Shown here piece by piece: positions 1 through 11,518 of a DNA stretch of 64,000 nt. Within the stretch, counting starts at the first letter, position 1. Every line of letters begins with the position of its first letter. The DNA lies in assembly GCF_012567545.1 (NCBI RefSeq), contig NZ_CP046182.1, positions 2,324 to 66,323 of the forward strand. The letters are read 5' to 3'. The notes below the pieces were generated by a model that was given only the letters and a program-made list of their open reading frames with translations, ran no database searches and had not been told where the DNA came from. A program made the position numbers and the translations under genes. Source of the stretch: Enterobacteriaceae endosymbiont of Donacia fulgens (GTDB lineage: Bacteria > Pseudomonadota > Gammaproteobacteria > Enterobacterales > Enterobacteriaceae).

Positions 1-1953
<1,953 letters not shown>

Positions 1954-2010
1954 ACAACACCAGAATCGTTTAGATTTAATTATTAATTAATTATTTTATA
2001 GTTTAATAAA

Positions 2011-2130
2011 TTCCTGGTATAAATAACGCAATGGTACCACCTGAATCCATTCCGAACTCAGAAGTGAAACGTTGTTGTGCCGATGGTAGTATGAGGTTTA
2101 CCTCATGTAAGAGTAGGTAAATACCAGGAA
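2011..2130 (+). rRNA. rrf: 5S ribosomal RNA
   Basis: A 120-nt gene whose two ends pair (tcctggtat at the 5' end with ataccagga at the 3' end) and whose interior carries the conserved 'ccgaactcagaagtgaaac' stretch of loops B and C. It lies 57 nt after the 23S gene with no tRNA between them and only 16 nt before murB. I see no strong hairpin terminator after it, so transcription may continue into murB. Confidence 0.97.
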
Positions 2131-2146
2131 TAATAATGTATATAAT

Positions 2147-3202
2147 ATGATGTATAAAAAAAAAACTTGTAAATATTCATTAAAAAAATTAAATACTTTT
2201 AATATAAATGTTAATGCTAGTAAAATTGTGCAAGTTAAAGAGTTAAAACAATTATGTTTATTATATAATAAATATAAAAAAAAAAATTTTCCTTGTATAA
2301 TTTTAGGAGAAGGTAGTAATGTTTTATTTTTAAAAAATTTTTATGGTTTAGTTATTATTAATAGAATAAAAGGTATTTATATAAGTGAATCTAAAAAATA
2401 TTGGAATTTGCATATAAATTCTGGGGAAAATTGGCATAAACTTGTAAAATTTACAATTAAAAATAAAATTTATGGTTTAGAAAATTTAGCATTAATTCCA
2501 GGACGTGTCGGTTCAGCTCCAGTTCAAAATATTGGTGCTTATGGTGCTAGCATACAAAATTTTTGTGAATATGTAGATATTATTAATCCTAGCAGTAAAA
2601 AAATTAAAAGAATTAATAAAAAAAAATGTAATTTTAAATATAGAGATAGTATTTTTAAATATAGTTATAAAAATTATATAATTATTGCTGTAGGTTTATC
2701 TTTATCTAAAAAATGGGTTCCTAATTTAAATTATAATGATTTAAAAAAATTAAAATATAGTAATATTACTCCTCAATTAATTTTTAATTATATTTGTAAT
2801 CTTAGAAAAAAAAAAATTCCTAATCCAAAAATTTATGGAAATGCAGGAAGTTTTTTTAAAAATCCAGTTATATCTCATATATTAGGTTTTAAATTATTAA
2901 AAATATTTTCTGACATGCCTTTTACTTTAGAAAAAAATAATTTTAAGTTATCCGCAGGATGGTTAATTGATAAATGTAAATTTAAAGGATATATAAGAAA
3001 AGGAGTAATGGTATATCCAAGACAATCTTTAATTATTATAAATAAATTTAATAATTCATCAGGAATGGATATTCTTAAATTAGCTATAAAAATATATAAT
3101 GCAGTTGGAAAAAAATTTGAAGTTTGGTTAGAACCAGAAATTAAAATTATAGGTAATTATGGGGAAATAAATCCTTATATTTTTTTTAAAAAAATAAGAT
3201 AA
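2147..3202 (+). CDS. murB: UDP-N-acetylenolpyruvoylglucosamine reductase
   Basis: MurB is the FAD enzyme that reduces UDP-GlcNAc-enolpyruvate with NADPH to give UDP-MurNAc, the second committed step of peptidoglycan synthesis in the cytoplasm. The 351 residues compare with 342 in E. coli. The FAD-binding stretch LGEGSNVLF is near residue 53 and PGRVGSAPVQNIGAYG near 118-133. The catalytic residues are visible as Arg166 (in YRDS), Ser235 (in GNAGSFFKNP) and Glu331 near the C terminus (in EPEIKIIG). The link to 5S rRNA repeats the rrnB-murB order of E. coli; birA, its next neighbour there, is absent. Two ATG codons are adjacent at the start. Tracts of 10 and 11 A lie inside the gene. Confidence 0.97.
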   Translation: MMYKKKTCKYSLKKLNTFNINVNASKIVQVKELKQLCLLYNKYKKKNFPCIILGEGSNVLFLKNFYGLVIINRIKGIYISESKKYWNLHINSGENWHKLVKFTIKNKIYGLENLALIPGRVGSAPVQNIGAYGASIQNFCEYVDIINPSSKKIKRINKKKCNFKYRDSIFKYSYKNYIIIAVGLSLSKKWVPNLNYNDLKKLKYSNITPQLIFNYICNLRKKKIPNPKIYGNAGSFFKNPVISHILGFKLLKIFSDMPFTLEKNNFKLSAGWLIDKCKFKGYIRKGVMVYPRQSLIIINKFNNSSGMDILKLAIKIYNAVGKKFEVWLEPEIKIIGNYGEINPYIFFKKIR

Positions 3203-3221
3203 AAAAATTATTTCCTAAAAT

Positions 3222-3677
3222 TTATTTTGATAATAATAATCTTTTAAAAATTATTTTTAAAGCTAAAACATAACCATATGTACCTAATCCTAAAATAACT
3301 CCATTTGAAATATCTGAAAAAAATGATTTTTTTCTAAAAATTTCTCTTTTATATATATTTGTAATATGTAATTCTATAAAAGGAATATTTATTGCTAATA
3401 AAGTATCTCGTAAAGCAATACTAGTATGAGTAAAAGCAGCAGGATTAAAAATAATATAATTAAAATTATTTTTATACTTAATTAAATAATTAATTAATTT
3501 ATATTCCGCATTAGATTGAAAATGACTTAATTTACAATGTTTTTTTTGAGCTTTTTTAGATAAAATATTAATAATATCTTTTAAAGATTGTTTTCCATAT
3601 ATTTTAGTCTCTCTGGTTCCTAAAAGATTTAAGTTAGGGCCATTTAAAACTAAAATATGATAATTTATATTATTCAT
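3222..3677 (-). CDS. aroQ: 3-dehydroquinate dehydratase, type II
   Basis: Converts 3-dehydroquinate to 3-dehydroshikimate in the shikimate pathway, which feeds Phe, Tyr, Trp and folate. This is the small dodecameric type II enzyme, not the type I AroD of E. coli K-12. Visible are [10 protein letters not shown] at 11-20, active-site Arg22 and Tyr27, [10 protein letters not shown] at 77-86, and active-site His104 in ELHITN, followed by the REIFR and GTYGY segments. Its length of 151 residues is normal. In enterobacteria with aroQ the gene lies near accBC and not far from mreBCD, so its position here, divergent from mreB, looks ancestral with accBC missing. Confidence 0.95.
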   Translation of the reverse strand: MNNINYHILVLNGPNLNLLGTRETKIYGKQSLKDIINILSKKAQKKHCKLSHFQSNAEYKLINYLIKYKNNFNYIIFNPAAFTHTSIALRDTLLAINIPFIELHITNIYKREIFRKKSFFSDISNGVILGLGTYGYVLALKIIFKRLLLSK

Positions 3678-3867
3678 TATTATTGTATATATATTTGATA
3701 GTTAAAATATTTTTATTTCATTATATATAGTATATATTTACTCTATAAAGTAAACTTCTTTTTTAAAAAAATTTATTTATTTATAAAATATAATTTATTT
3801 ATTATAAATAAAATGATATTATCTATTAATAGATATAAAGAACTATATTTAACTAAAATAACTATAA

Positions 3868-4938
<1,071 letters not shown>

Positions 4939-4966
4939 AATTATTATAAATTAAGATGATATATTT

Positions 4967-5788
4967 ATGAAATTAATTTTTAACAAACAACCTATTTTTA
5001 AATTAAGAATAATTATTACTATAATAATTTCTATTGTAATTGTAATTACAGATATATATTCTAATTATTTAATAGAATTAAGATATTCTATTAATAATAG
5101 AATTAGTCCGATTTATTTTTTTTTAAATAAACCATTTTATGTATATAAAAATACATTAAATTATTTTATAGAATATAATGTTTTAAAAAAAAAAAATAAA
5201 TATTTAAATAATAAAATATTAAAACAAAATATTGAATTATATAGTTTACAAAAAATTAAACATGATAATATTAATTTAAGAAATATTTTACAATTATCTA
5301 TTTTAAAAGAAAAAAAAAGTATTTTAGCTGAAATAATACCTATGTTTTTTCCTATTAATAGAGATATAATATTTATTAATAAAGGTTTAAAAGATAATAT
5401 AGTACCAGGAACAATAGTTCTTAACGATAAGGGTATTGTAGGACAAGTAATAGTAAGTAATAATAAAAGTAGTCAAGTTTCATTAATTTGTAATAAAAAA
5501 ATTTTTTTACCGGTACAAATAAAAAATAGTGATATTAAATTTATAATTAACGGTAGTGGATGTACAAAAAATTTACATTCTGAATATATATCTACAGATA
5601 TTATTATTCATAAAGGAGATATATTAGTTACATCTGGATTAGATGAAAAATATCCTATAGGATACCCAGTAGGTATTATAACTAATATATTTTTTGATAA
5701 AAAAAAAAATTTTAATATAGTTTATGTAAAACCATTTTTACAAATAGAAAAAATAAAATATTTAATACTATTAATGAATTCAAAATAA
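4967..5788 (+). CDS. mreC: Rod shape-determining protein MreC
   Basis: Bitopic inner-membrane protein that links MreB to the periplasmic wall-synthesis complex. One N-terminal membrane segment is visible at about residues 12-30, followed by a probable coiled coil rich in Lys, Asn and Leu at about 60-100 and the beta-rich MreC domain to the C terminus (for example GLDEKYPIGYPVGII). At 273 residues it lacks roughly the last 90 residues of the 367-residue E. coli protein, which are poorly conserved. It lies 28 nt after mreB and 3 nt before mreD, so the three are surely co-transcribed. A 12-A tract lies at 5185-5196. Confidence 0.92.
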   Translation: MKLIFNKQPIFKLRIIITIIISIVIVITDIYSNYLIELRYSINNRISPIYFFLNKPFYVYKNTLNYFIEYNVLKKKNKYLNNKILKQNIELYSLQKIKHDNINLRNILQLSILKEKKSILAEIIPMFFPINRDIIFINKGLKDNIVPGTIVLNDKGIVGQVIVSNNKSSQVSLICNKKIFLPVQIKNSDIKFIINGSGCTKNLHSEYISTDIIIHKGDILVTSGLDEKYPIGYPVGIITNIFFDKKKNFNIVYVKPFLQIEKIKYLILLMNSK

Positions 5789-5791
5789 AAT

Positions 5792-6274
5792 ATGAAAAAT
5801 TATTTCTTAAGATTATTTATCTATACAACTTTTTTAATATCATTATTTTTACAAAATTTATTTACTAAAAATAGTAATATTATTTTACAAATACCTTGGT
5901 TAGTATTAATTTTAATTTATTGGATCTTAAAATATCCATACATAATTAATATTATGACAAGTTTTTTTATAGGATTATTAATTGATTTCTTTGCTAATTA
6001 TATATTAGGAATACATAGTTTATTATTATGTATATTAACATATTTTTTATCATTTAATCATAAATTAATAATACATTTAAACATAGTTTATAAATTTTTA
6101 TTAATTATATATATTTCTTTTATAATTAATACTATTGTTTATTATATAAATAATATAAATTTTAATTATCAAGAATTATTTTTACAAACTATTATAAATA
6201 GTTTTATATGGATTATTATTTATTATAGTATGGAAAAATTTTATTATAAATGTCAAAAATATTTTTTCTCATAA
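5792..6274 (+). CDS. mreD: Rod shape-determining protein MreD
   Basis: Small integral membrane protein of the elongasome. The 160 residues match the 162 of E. coli MreD and form about five hydrophobic helices. The family-like segment GLLIDFFANYILGIHSLLL is near residues 61-79. It follows mreC by 3 nt. Primary sequence conservation is low, as is usual for MreD, so the call rests on position, length and membrane topology together with that motif. Its stop codon (6272-6274) is inside the left arm of the long palindrome listed separately. Confidence 0.88.
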   Translation: MKNYFLRLFIYTTFLISLFLQNLFTKNSNIILQIPWLVLILIYWILKYPYIINIMTSFFIGLLIDFFANYILGIHSLLLCILTYFLSFNHKLIIHLNIVYKFLLIIYISFIINTIVYYINNINFNYQELFLQTIINSFIWIIIYYSMEKFYYKCQKYFFS

Positions 6275-6313
6275 AACAAAACATTATCATTATAATGATA
6301 ATGTTTTGTTTTA
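6272..6313. terminator. Perfect 42-nt palindrome, bidirectional terminator
   Basis: Two 21-nt arms (6272-6292 and 6293-6313) are exact reverse complements without a single mismatch. The outer part of each arm is an A- or T-rich run broken by one G or C, so a transcript from either side gives a stem followed by a U-rich tail. It sits between the convergent mreD and tusE and includes the mreD stop codon. The most likely role is a shared intrinsic terminator. Confidence 0.75.
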
Positions 6314-6342
6314 AATACTAATTTAATTTAAATTATTTTTAT

Positions 6343-6636
6343 TTATAAACAGACATTATTTTTTGGTAATCCAGCAATTTTTAAAGCTTGTTTTAAAATC
6401 CCTTTAGGAAATAATTGAAAAAGTACAATACTATCCCAATAAATATCACCATGTTTTTTTTTTAAAATATTAATTAATATACGTAAATTTGGGTTTATTT
6501 TATATTTAAAATATAAAAACCTTAATGTATATATTACTTTCCAATGATTTATTGTTAATATAATTTTTTCTGAAGATGCAATTTTAATTGCTATTTTTTT
6601 ATTCCATAAATTATTTTTTTTTTTATATGAATACAT
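6343..6636 (-). CDS. tusE: Sulfurtransferase TusE (DsrC family)
   Basis: Last relay protein of the Tus pathway, which takes persulfide sulfur from TusBCD and hands it to MnmA for 2-thiolation of tRNA U34 (Lys, Glu, Gln). It has 97 residues against 109 in E. coli. The DsrC signature is visible: a central helix region with WKVIYTLRFLYFKY, then LFPKGILKQALKIAGLP and the essential Cys as the penultimate residue. The first dozen residues of the E. coli protein are missing. It is next to tRNA-Ser(UGA), as E. coli tusE is close to serT. TusA is at 20575-20826; MnmA and TusBCD are not in the window. Confidence 0.93.
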   Translation of the reverse strand: MYSYKKKNNLWNKKIAIKIASSEKIILTINHWKVIYTLRFLYFKYKINPNLRILINILKKKHGDIYWDSIVLFQLFPKGILKQALKIAGLPKNNVCL

Positions 6637-6690
6637 TTTTATACTTTATTTAAAATAAAATATATTTAAATAATTAAAATATTTTAGATA

Positions 6691-6774
6691 GGAGGAAGAG
6701 AGATTCGAACTCTCGAATAGTTTCCTATTTCCGGTTTTCAAGACCGGTGCCTTCAACCTCTCGGCCATTCCTCC
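6691..6774 (-). tRNA. serT: tRNA-Ser (anticodon UGA)
   Basis: An 84-nt class II tRNA with a seven-pair acceptor stem (GGAGGAA with TTCCTCC), anticodon loop CTTGAAA (TGA at 6738-6740 on the complement), a long variable arm and a normal GTTCGAATC T loop. CCA is not encoded. The anticodon and the link to tusE identify it as the serT orthologue. Confidence 0.97.
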
Positions 6775-6862
6775 AAAATAAATAACTATATATTATGTAT
6801 ATAATAATATATTTTATAAAACAATTAAAGTAAATATTTTAAATAATTAAATACTATAAAAA

Positions 6863-7756
6863 ATGAAAAATAATAATTTTAAATTAGGTCATTTATATAT
6901 TGTTGCTACACCAATAGGTAATTATAACGATATAAGTAAACGAGCTCTAATTATATTAAATAAGGTAGATTATATCTTAGCTGAAGATACAAGAAAAATA
7001 GGAATATTATTAAAAATTTTTAATATAAAAAAAAAATTATATTCATATTATGAATATAATGAAAAAAAAAAAATAAAATTATTTTTAGATAAAATTAAAA
7101 AAGGATATAATATTGCATTAGTTTCTGATGCTGGAACACCATTAATAAATGATCCAGGATATCGAATTGTTCAATTATGTCGTACGCAATATATTAATAT
7201 AAAAATTATACCTATTCCAGGACCATGTGCTGCTATTTTAGCATTATCTGTATCAGGTTTACCAACAAATAGATTTTGTTATGAAGGTTTTCTATCTAAT
7301 AAAAAAAATAAAAGAATTAAAAGATTAAATGAATTAAAATTAGAAAATAGAACATTAATTTTTTATGAATCAACACATAGAGTATTAGAATGTTTATATG
7401 ATATAAAAAAAATTTTTGGAAAAGATAGATATATAGTTTTTATAAAAGAATTAACAAAAAAATGGGAAAATATATATGGAAATAGTATTTTAAATTTAAT
7501 TAAATGGCTTAAATTAGATTTAAATAGATTAAAAGGAGAAATAGTATTAGTTATTAGTGGATATAAATATAAATCATCTAATGATAGTGATAAAATATCT
7601 TCTAAAATAATTAGAACATTTTTAGAATTAAAAAAAGAATTATCAACAAAAAAAGCAATAAAAATAACTTCTGATATTTTTTCTATTAAAAAAAATTTAT
7701 TATATAAGTTTTATATAAAAAAAAATATTAATTATGATTCTAATCATGTAGAATAA
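6863..7756 (+). CDS. rsmI: 16S rRNA (cytidine-1402-2'-O)-methyltransferase
   Basis: RsmI 2'-O-methylates C1402 of 16S rRNA in the decoding centre, using S-adenosylmethionine. The 297 residues compare with 286 in E. coli. The tetrapyrrole-methylase-like fold is clear from LYIVATPIGNYNDIS near 11-25, AEDTRKIGILL near 40, SDAGTPLINDPGYR near 89-102 and PIPGPCAAILALSVSGLPT near 115-133. The C-terminal part (beyond about 230) is Lys/Ile-rich and less conserved. It is followed within 8 nt by rnpB, so the rnpB promoter must lie within the 3' end of this gene or further upstream. Confidence 0.95.
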   Translation: MKNNNFKLGHLYIVATPIGNYNDISKRALIILNKVDYILAEDTRKIGILLKIFNIKKKLYSYYEYNEKKKIKLFLDKIKKGYNIALVSDAGTPLINDPGYRIVQLCRTQYINIKIIPIPGPCAAILALSVSGLPTNRFCYEGFLSNKKNKRIKRLNELKLENRTLIFYESTHRVLECLYDIKKIFGKDRYIVFIKELTKKWENIYGNSILNLIKWLKLDLNRLKGEIVLVISGYKYKSSNDSDKISSKIIRTFLELKKELSTKKAIKITSDIFSIKKNLLYKFYIKKNINYDSNHVE

Positions 7757-7763
7757 TTATTCT

Positions 7764-8104
7764 AAAGTTAATTAAAACAGTCGCTTTTATAAATTAATAA
7801 AAGAGGAAAGTCCGGACTCCATAGGGTATGGTGCCAGATAATTACTGGGAAGTTTAAACTTACGAATAGTGCAACAGAAAAAATACCGCCTTTTTAGAAA
7901 AAAAGGTAAGGGTGAAAAGGTATGGTAAAAGCATACCGGTATATTAGTAATAATATACGTCAATGTAAACTCCACCAGGAGCAAGGCTAAATAAGATTCG
8001 TATAACCCGTACTATGAATCTGGGTAAGCTGCTTGAAATAATAAGTGATTATTATTCTAGATAAATGACTGTTTTAGACAGAATCCGGCTTAAAAATTAA
8101 CTTT
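7764..8104 (+). ncRNA. rnpB: RNase P RNA (M1 RNA)
   Basis: Catalytic RNA that matures tRNA 5' ends. The type A bacterial core is easily read: 'gaggaaagtccggactccat' near 7802, 'ggtgccag' near 7831, 'agtgcaacagaaa' near 7868, 'ggtaagggtgaaaaggt' near 7904, 'aaactccacc' near 7967, 'gagcaaggc' near 7979 and 'gaatgactgt'-like 'aaatgactgttttagacagaa' near 8062. The ends pair through 'aagttaatt' and 'aattaactt', which sets the boundaries at about 7764 and 8104. At about 341 nt it is shorter than E. coli M1 (377 nt), with reduced peripheral stems. Confidence 0.96.
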
Positions 8105-8108
8105 ATAT

Positions 8109-8144
8109 AAGCATAATTTCTTTATTCTAAAAGAAATTATGCTT
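8109..8144. terminator. Hairpin shared by rnpB and folD
   Basis: A 15-bp perfect stem (8109-8123 with 8130-8144) with a 6-nt loop lies directly after rnpB, and its right arm runs into the 3' end of the convergent folD (stop codon at 8137-8139). One hairpin therefore appears to terminate both transcripts. There is only a short T run after it on the plus strand, so efficiency is uncertain. Confidence 0.65.
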
Positions 8145-8985
8145 TCTCATATGCATATAAAATATTTTGCATTAAAATTGCTATTGTAATAGGACCTACT
8201 CCTCCAGGTACAGGAGTAATATAAGAAGCTCTTTTTTTAGCTAAATTAAAATCAATATCACCTACAATCTTATTATCATTAATTTTATTAATACCAACAT
8301 CAATAACAATAGCACCTATTTTAATCCAATTTCCTGGTATAAAATTAGGTTTTCCAATAGCTACTATTAATAAATCTGCATATTTTATATAATGATATAA
8401 ATTTTTTGTAAAACGATGTGTAATAGTAATAGTACATCCATTTAATAATAATTCCATAGCCATTGGACGTCCAACTATATTGGAAGCTCCTACAATTACC
8501 GCATTAAGACCACATATATTAATATTATAATACTTTAATATTTTTAATATTCCTAAAGAAGTACAAGGACGTAATAAAGGTACTCTTTGACATAAGCGTC
8601 CAACATTATAAGGATGAAAACCATCTACATCTTTTGATGGATGTATTGTCTCTAAAATTTTAATTATATTTATATTTTTAGGTAATGGTAACTGAACTAA
8701 AATACCATCAATATATTTATTTTTATTTAAAAAATTAATAATTTCAATTATTTTATTTTCATTAATATTTTTAGATAAATTATATTTAGTATAAAAAATA
8801 CCTAATTTTTCACAAATTCTTAGTTTATTTTTAATATAAATTTTTGATGCAGGATTATTACCTATTAAAATTACTCCTAAACCAGGTTTTCTTTTTTTTT
8901 TAAAAGAAAGATTTTTTATTTTTTCACGAATTTTAATATATATTTTTTCTGCAATAATATTTCCATTAATAATTTTAGCATTCAT
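8137..8985 (-). CDS. folD: Bifunctional methylenetetrahydrofolate dehydrogenase/cyclohydrolase
   Basis: Interconverts 5,10-methylene-THF and 10-formyl-THF with NADP, supplying formyl groups for purines and for initiator Met-tRNA. The 282 residues compare with 288 in E. coli. The N-terminal catalytic domain carries Tyr and Lys in KIYIKNK near residue 50 and [10 protein letters not shown] near 95; [16 protein letters not shown] is near 118. The Rossmann motif [10 protein letters not shown] is near 165, and the C terminus has TPVPGGVGP. Its one-carbon units come from GlyA at 36896. The neighbour tRNA-Arg(UCU) repeats the E. coli folD-argU link. Confidence 0.97.
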   Translation of the reverse strand: MNAKIINGNIIAEKIYIKIREKIKNLSFKKKRKPGLGVILIGNNPASKIYIKNKLRICEKLGIFYTKYNLSKNINENKIIEIINFLNKNKYIDGILVQLPLPKNINIIKILETIHPSKDVDGFHPYNVGRLCQRVPLLRPCTSLGILKILKYYNINICGLNAVIVGASNIVGRPMAMELLLNGCTITITHRFTKNLYHYIKYADLLIVAIGKPNFIPGNWIKIGAIVIDVGINKINDNKIVGDIDFNLAKKRASYITPVPGGVGPITIAILMQNILYAYEKA

Positions 8986-9039
8986 TTTAAATTACTCATT
9001 TTTTAAATAAAATTATTAATTAAAATTAATTTAATTAAT

Positions 9040-9068
9040 TTGAATATATATTATAATAATGATATTAT
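9040..9068 (+). promoter_or_regulatory. Probable sigma-70 promoter of tRNA-Arg(UCU)
   Basis: TTGAAT at 9040-9045, a 17-bp spacer and TATTAT at 9063-9068, ending 19 nt before the mature tRNA start. The match is good, but the surrounding DNA is so AT-rich that chance matches are frequent. Confidence 0.45.
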
Positions 9069-9087
9069 TAATCAAAATAATTATTTT

Positions 9088-9161
9088 GCGCTCTTAGCTC
9101 AGTAGGATAGAGCAATAGCCTTCTAAGCTATTTGTCACAGGTTCGAATCCTGTAGAGCGCA
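9088..9161 (+). tRNA. argU: tRNA-Arg (anticodon UCU)
   Basis: A 74-nt tRNA with acceptor GCGCTCT paired to AGAGCGC, anticodon loop CTTCTAA and T arm ACAGG/CCTGT. It decodes AGA/AGG, the main arginine codons in such an AT-rich genome. It stands upstream of and divergent from folD, as E. coli argU is found near folD. Confidence 0.97.
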
Positions 9162-9738
9162 AATAAGTATATTAAATAAAAATAATAACTTTATTATTAA
9201 ATTTATTCAAAAATTTTATAAATAGTTAAAATATTTTATTAAATTTTAAGATATTTTTTTATTATTTATTTATATAGAATATCTCTTCTAAATAATAATA
9301 ATACTATTAATATTTAAGATAATTTTATTTAAAAAATAATATATAAATAAAAAATTTTATGTTTTTTATATTTTTTAATTAATTTTAGATTTATTAAAAA
9401 TAAATTAATTTTTATTTAAAAATATTTTATTAGATAAAAATTAAAAATTTTATTAACTAAATATAGTTATAAATATAATTTTATAAAATTTTTTATTAAA
9501 TAAAATATTTAAAAAAATTATTTTAATATATAAAAAATAATTAAATTACTAAATAATAATAAAATAATTTTTTTATATATAAAATTAATTTTATTGTAAT
9601 AATTATTATTAACATAATATTAAAATTTTTTAGAAAATGTATATATTTTAAATATAAAAATTAATATGTTTATTATTTTATTTATTAAAATAATTTTTTT
9701 TATAAAATTTTATTATTTATAATAAAGAAAATACTATT
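9162..9738. other. Non-coding AT-rich stretch, 577 nt
   Basis: The longest gene-free stretch of the window, between tRNA-Arg(UCU) and tRNA-Lys. It is almost only A and T. I find no open frame worth calling, no tRNA-like fold, no tandem repeat and no recognisable protein remnant on either strand. It may be the eroded site of lost genes; E. coli has no direct counterpart because the flanking blocks (folD-argU and lysV-valU-gltX) are not neighbours there. Confidence 0.7.
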
Positions 9739-9811
9739 TGGGTCGTGCAGGATTTGAACCTGCGACCAATTGATTAAAAGTCAACTGCTCTACCAACTGA
9801 GCTAACGACCC
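9739..9811 (-). tRNA. lysV: tRNA-Lys (anticodon UUU)
   Basis: A 73-nt tRNA beginning GGGTCGTTAGCTCAGTTGG with anticodon loop CTTTTAA, almost identical to the E. coli tRNA-Lys. It is 15 nt downstream of tRNA-Val and is surely co-transcribed with it. The val-lys order, divergent from gltX, matches the E. coli valUXY-lysV locus. It is a substrate of the Tus/MnmA thiolation pathway. Confidence 0.97.
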
Positions 9812-9826
9812 AATTTATAAATTTAA

Positions 9827-9899
9827 TGGGTGATGACGGACTTGAACCGGCGACCCCCTCCTTGTAAGGGAGGTACTCTACCAACTGAGCTAATCACCC
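9827..9899 (-). tRNA. valU: tRNA-Val (anticodon UAC)
   Basis: A 73-nt tRNA with acceptor GGGTGAT/ATCACCC and anticodon loop CTTACAA. In the T stem (GCCGG with CCGTC) the second pair would be C with U, a mismatch where E. coli has G-U. E. coli carries several tandem copies of this gene at the locus; here only one remains. Confidence 0.96.
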
Positions 9900-9920
9900 C
9901 AAAATATATAATTCTTATAT

Positions 9921-9948
9921 GCTATATTTTTTAATACTCAAATGTCAA
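9921..9948 (-). promoter_or_regulatory. Sigma-70 promoter of the tRNA-Val/tRNA-Lys pair
   Basis: On the minus strand a perfect TTGACA (9948-9943) is followed after 16 bp by TATAGC (9926-9921), 21 nt before the mature tRNA-Val. The layout is the same as in the tRNA-Ser(GCU) promoter at 24999-25026. Confidence 0.65.
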
Positions 9949-10040
9949 TATTTTTATCAAAAATATTTAAAATAAAAATAAAATAATTTAAAATTATATA
10001 CTAATATAATAGTATTAATCTAAATAAAAAATTATATATT

Positions 10041-11450
10041 ATGAAAATAATAACTAGATTTGCACCAAGCCCAACTGGTTACCTACATATAGGTAATATA
10101 CGTACCGCTTTATATTCATGGTTATTTGCTAGAAAAAATAAAGGTAATTTTATATTAAGAATTGAAAATACTGATTTTAAAAGATCAAAAAAAATTTTTA
10201 TTAAAAATATTATTGATACTTTAAAATGGTTAAATATTGATTGGGATAAAGGACCATACTTACAAAGTAAAAGAATTAATAGATATAATAGTATTATAAA
10301 TACTATGTTAAATGAAGGAAAAGCTTATAAATGTTATTGTTCTAAAAAAGAATTAGAAAAAAATAAACAAAAACAAATTCTCAATAAAGAAAAAATTAAA
10401 TATAATGGAAAATGTTTTGATAATAAATCAAAAATTAATATACATTTACCTTATACAGTAAGACTACATATTCCTAAAAATAAATATATTACATTTACAG
10501 ATACAATTAGAGGTAAAATAATAATTGATAATAATGAATTAGATGATTTTATAATTAAAAGAACAGATGGAATTCCTACTTATAATTTTTGTGTAGTTAT
10601 AGATGATTGGGATATGAAAATAACTCATGTAATTAGAGGTGAAGAACATATTAATAATACACCTAAACAAATACATATTATTAATGCTATTGGGGCAAAT
10701 ATCCCTATATATACACATGTTTCTATAATTAAAGATAAATTAGGAAAAAAAATTTCTAAAAGAAATAGTAATTTAGATGTTTTAAAATATAAAGAAAAAG
10801 GTTATTTACCAATTGCTTTATTAAATTACATTTTACGTTTAGGTTGGTCTTATGGAAATAAAGAAATTTTTTCATTAGAAGAAATGAAAAAATTATTTAA
10901 TTTAAAAAATTTAAATAAATCTTCTAGTATTTTTGATATAGACAAATTAAATTGGTTTAATAAATATTATTTAAGTAAATTATCAGAAAATGATATGCTT
11001 AATTATTTAAAAAATTTTTGTAATAAAAATAATATTAACATTAATAATGGTCCTAAATTAAAAAATTTATATAAAATATTTAATAAAAGATGTAATACAT
11101 TAGAAGAAATAAATAATTTATGTTTTATTTTTTATAAAAATCCAAGTTATAAAAATAATTTATTAATTAAAAATTATTTAAATAAAAATACTCAAATAAT
11201 TTTAGAAATATTTAAAAAAAAAATAACTAATATAGAAATATGGTCCATAGAATGTATTAATAATATATTTAAAATAATATTATTAAAATTAAATATTTCT
11301 TATAAAGAAATAGCTATGACTTTACGTTTAGCAATTACTGGGATAAAAAATACTCCTCCTATTAACAATATAATTTATTTAATGGGAAGAAAAAAAATTA
11401 TTTATCATATTAGTAATGCAATAAATTTTATTAAACTTAATAATCTGTAA
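10041..11450 (+). CDS. gltX: Glutamyl-tRNA synthetase
   Basis: Class Ib aminoacyl-tRNA synthetase that charges tRNA-Glu. It has 469 residues against 471 in E. coli. The HIGH-type motif is in PSPTGYLHIGNIRTALY at about 9-25, and the KMSKS-type motif is LGKKISKR near residue 239. The zinc-binding insert keeps CYC near residue 98 and KCF later, but the His that follows the third Cys in E. coli is replaced. The start is the family start. It is divergent from the val-lys tRNA pair, as in E. coli. Confidence 0.97.
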   Translation: MKIITRFAPSPTGYLHIGNIRTALYSWLFARKNKGNFILRIENTDFKRSKKIFIKNIIDTLKWLNIDWDKGPYLQSKRINRYNSIINTMLNEGKAYKCYCSKKELEKNKQKQILNKEKIKYNGKCFDNKSKINIHLPYTVRLHIPKNKYITFTDTIRGKIIIDNNELDDFIIKRTDGIPTYNFCVVIDDWDMKITHVIRGEEHINNTPKQIHIINAIGANIPIYTHVSIIKDKLGKKISKRNSNLDVLKYKEKGYLPIALLNYILRLGWSYGNKEIFSLEEMKKLFNLKNLNKSSSIFDIDKLNWFNKYYLSKLSENDMLNYLKNFCNKNNININNGPKLKNLYKIFNKRCNTLEEINNLCFIFYKNPSYKNNLLIKNYLNKNTQIILEIFKKKITNIEIWSIECINNIFKIILLKLNISYKEIAMTLRLAITGIKNTPPINNIIYLMGRKKIIYHISNAINFIKLNNL

Positions 11451-11479
11451 TTATATTACAATATAATATATATAAAATA

Positions 11480-11517
11480 ATAAGCGGACAAAATATATTA
11501 TTTATATCCCCGCTTAT
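11480..11517. terminator. Possible shared terminator between gltX and hspQ
   Basis: The arms 'ataagcgg' (11480-11487) and 'ccgcttat' (11510-11517) pair exactly across 22 nt of AT-rich DNA, which could extend the structure imperfectly. It is a GC-containing patch in very AT-rich DNA, between two convergent genes. Confidence 0.45.
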
Positions 11518-11518
11518 A

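Noticed and set aside
7787..7984. 65-codon open frame on the minus strand
   Set aside because: It is antisense to the conserved core of RNase P RNA.
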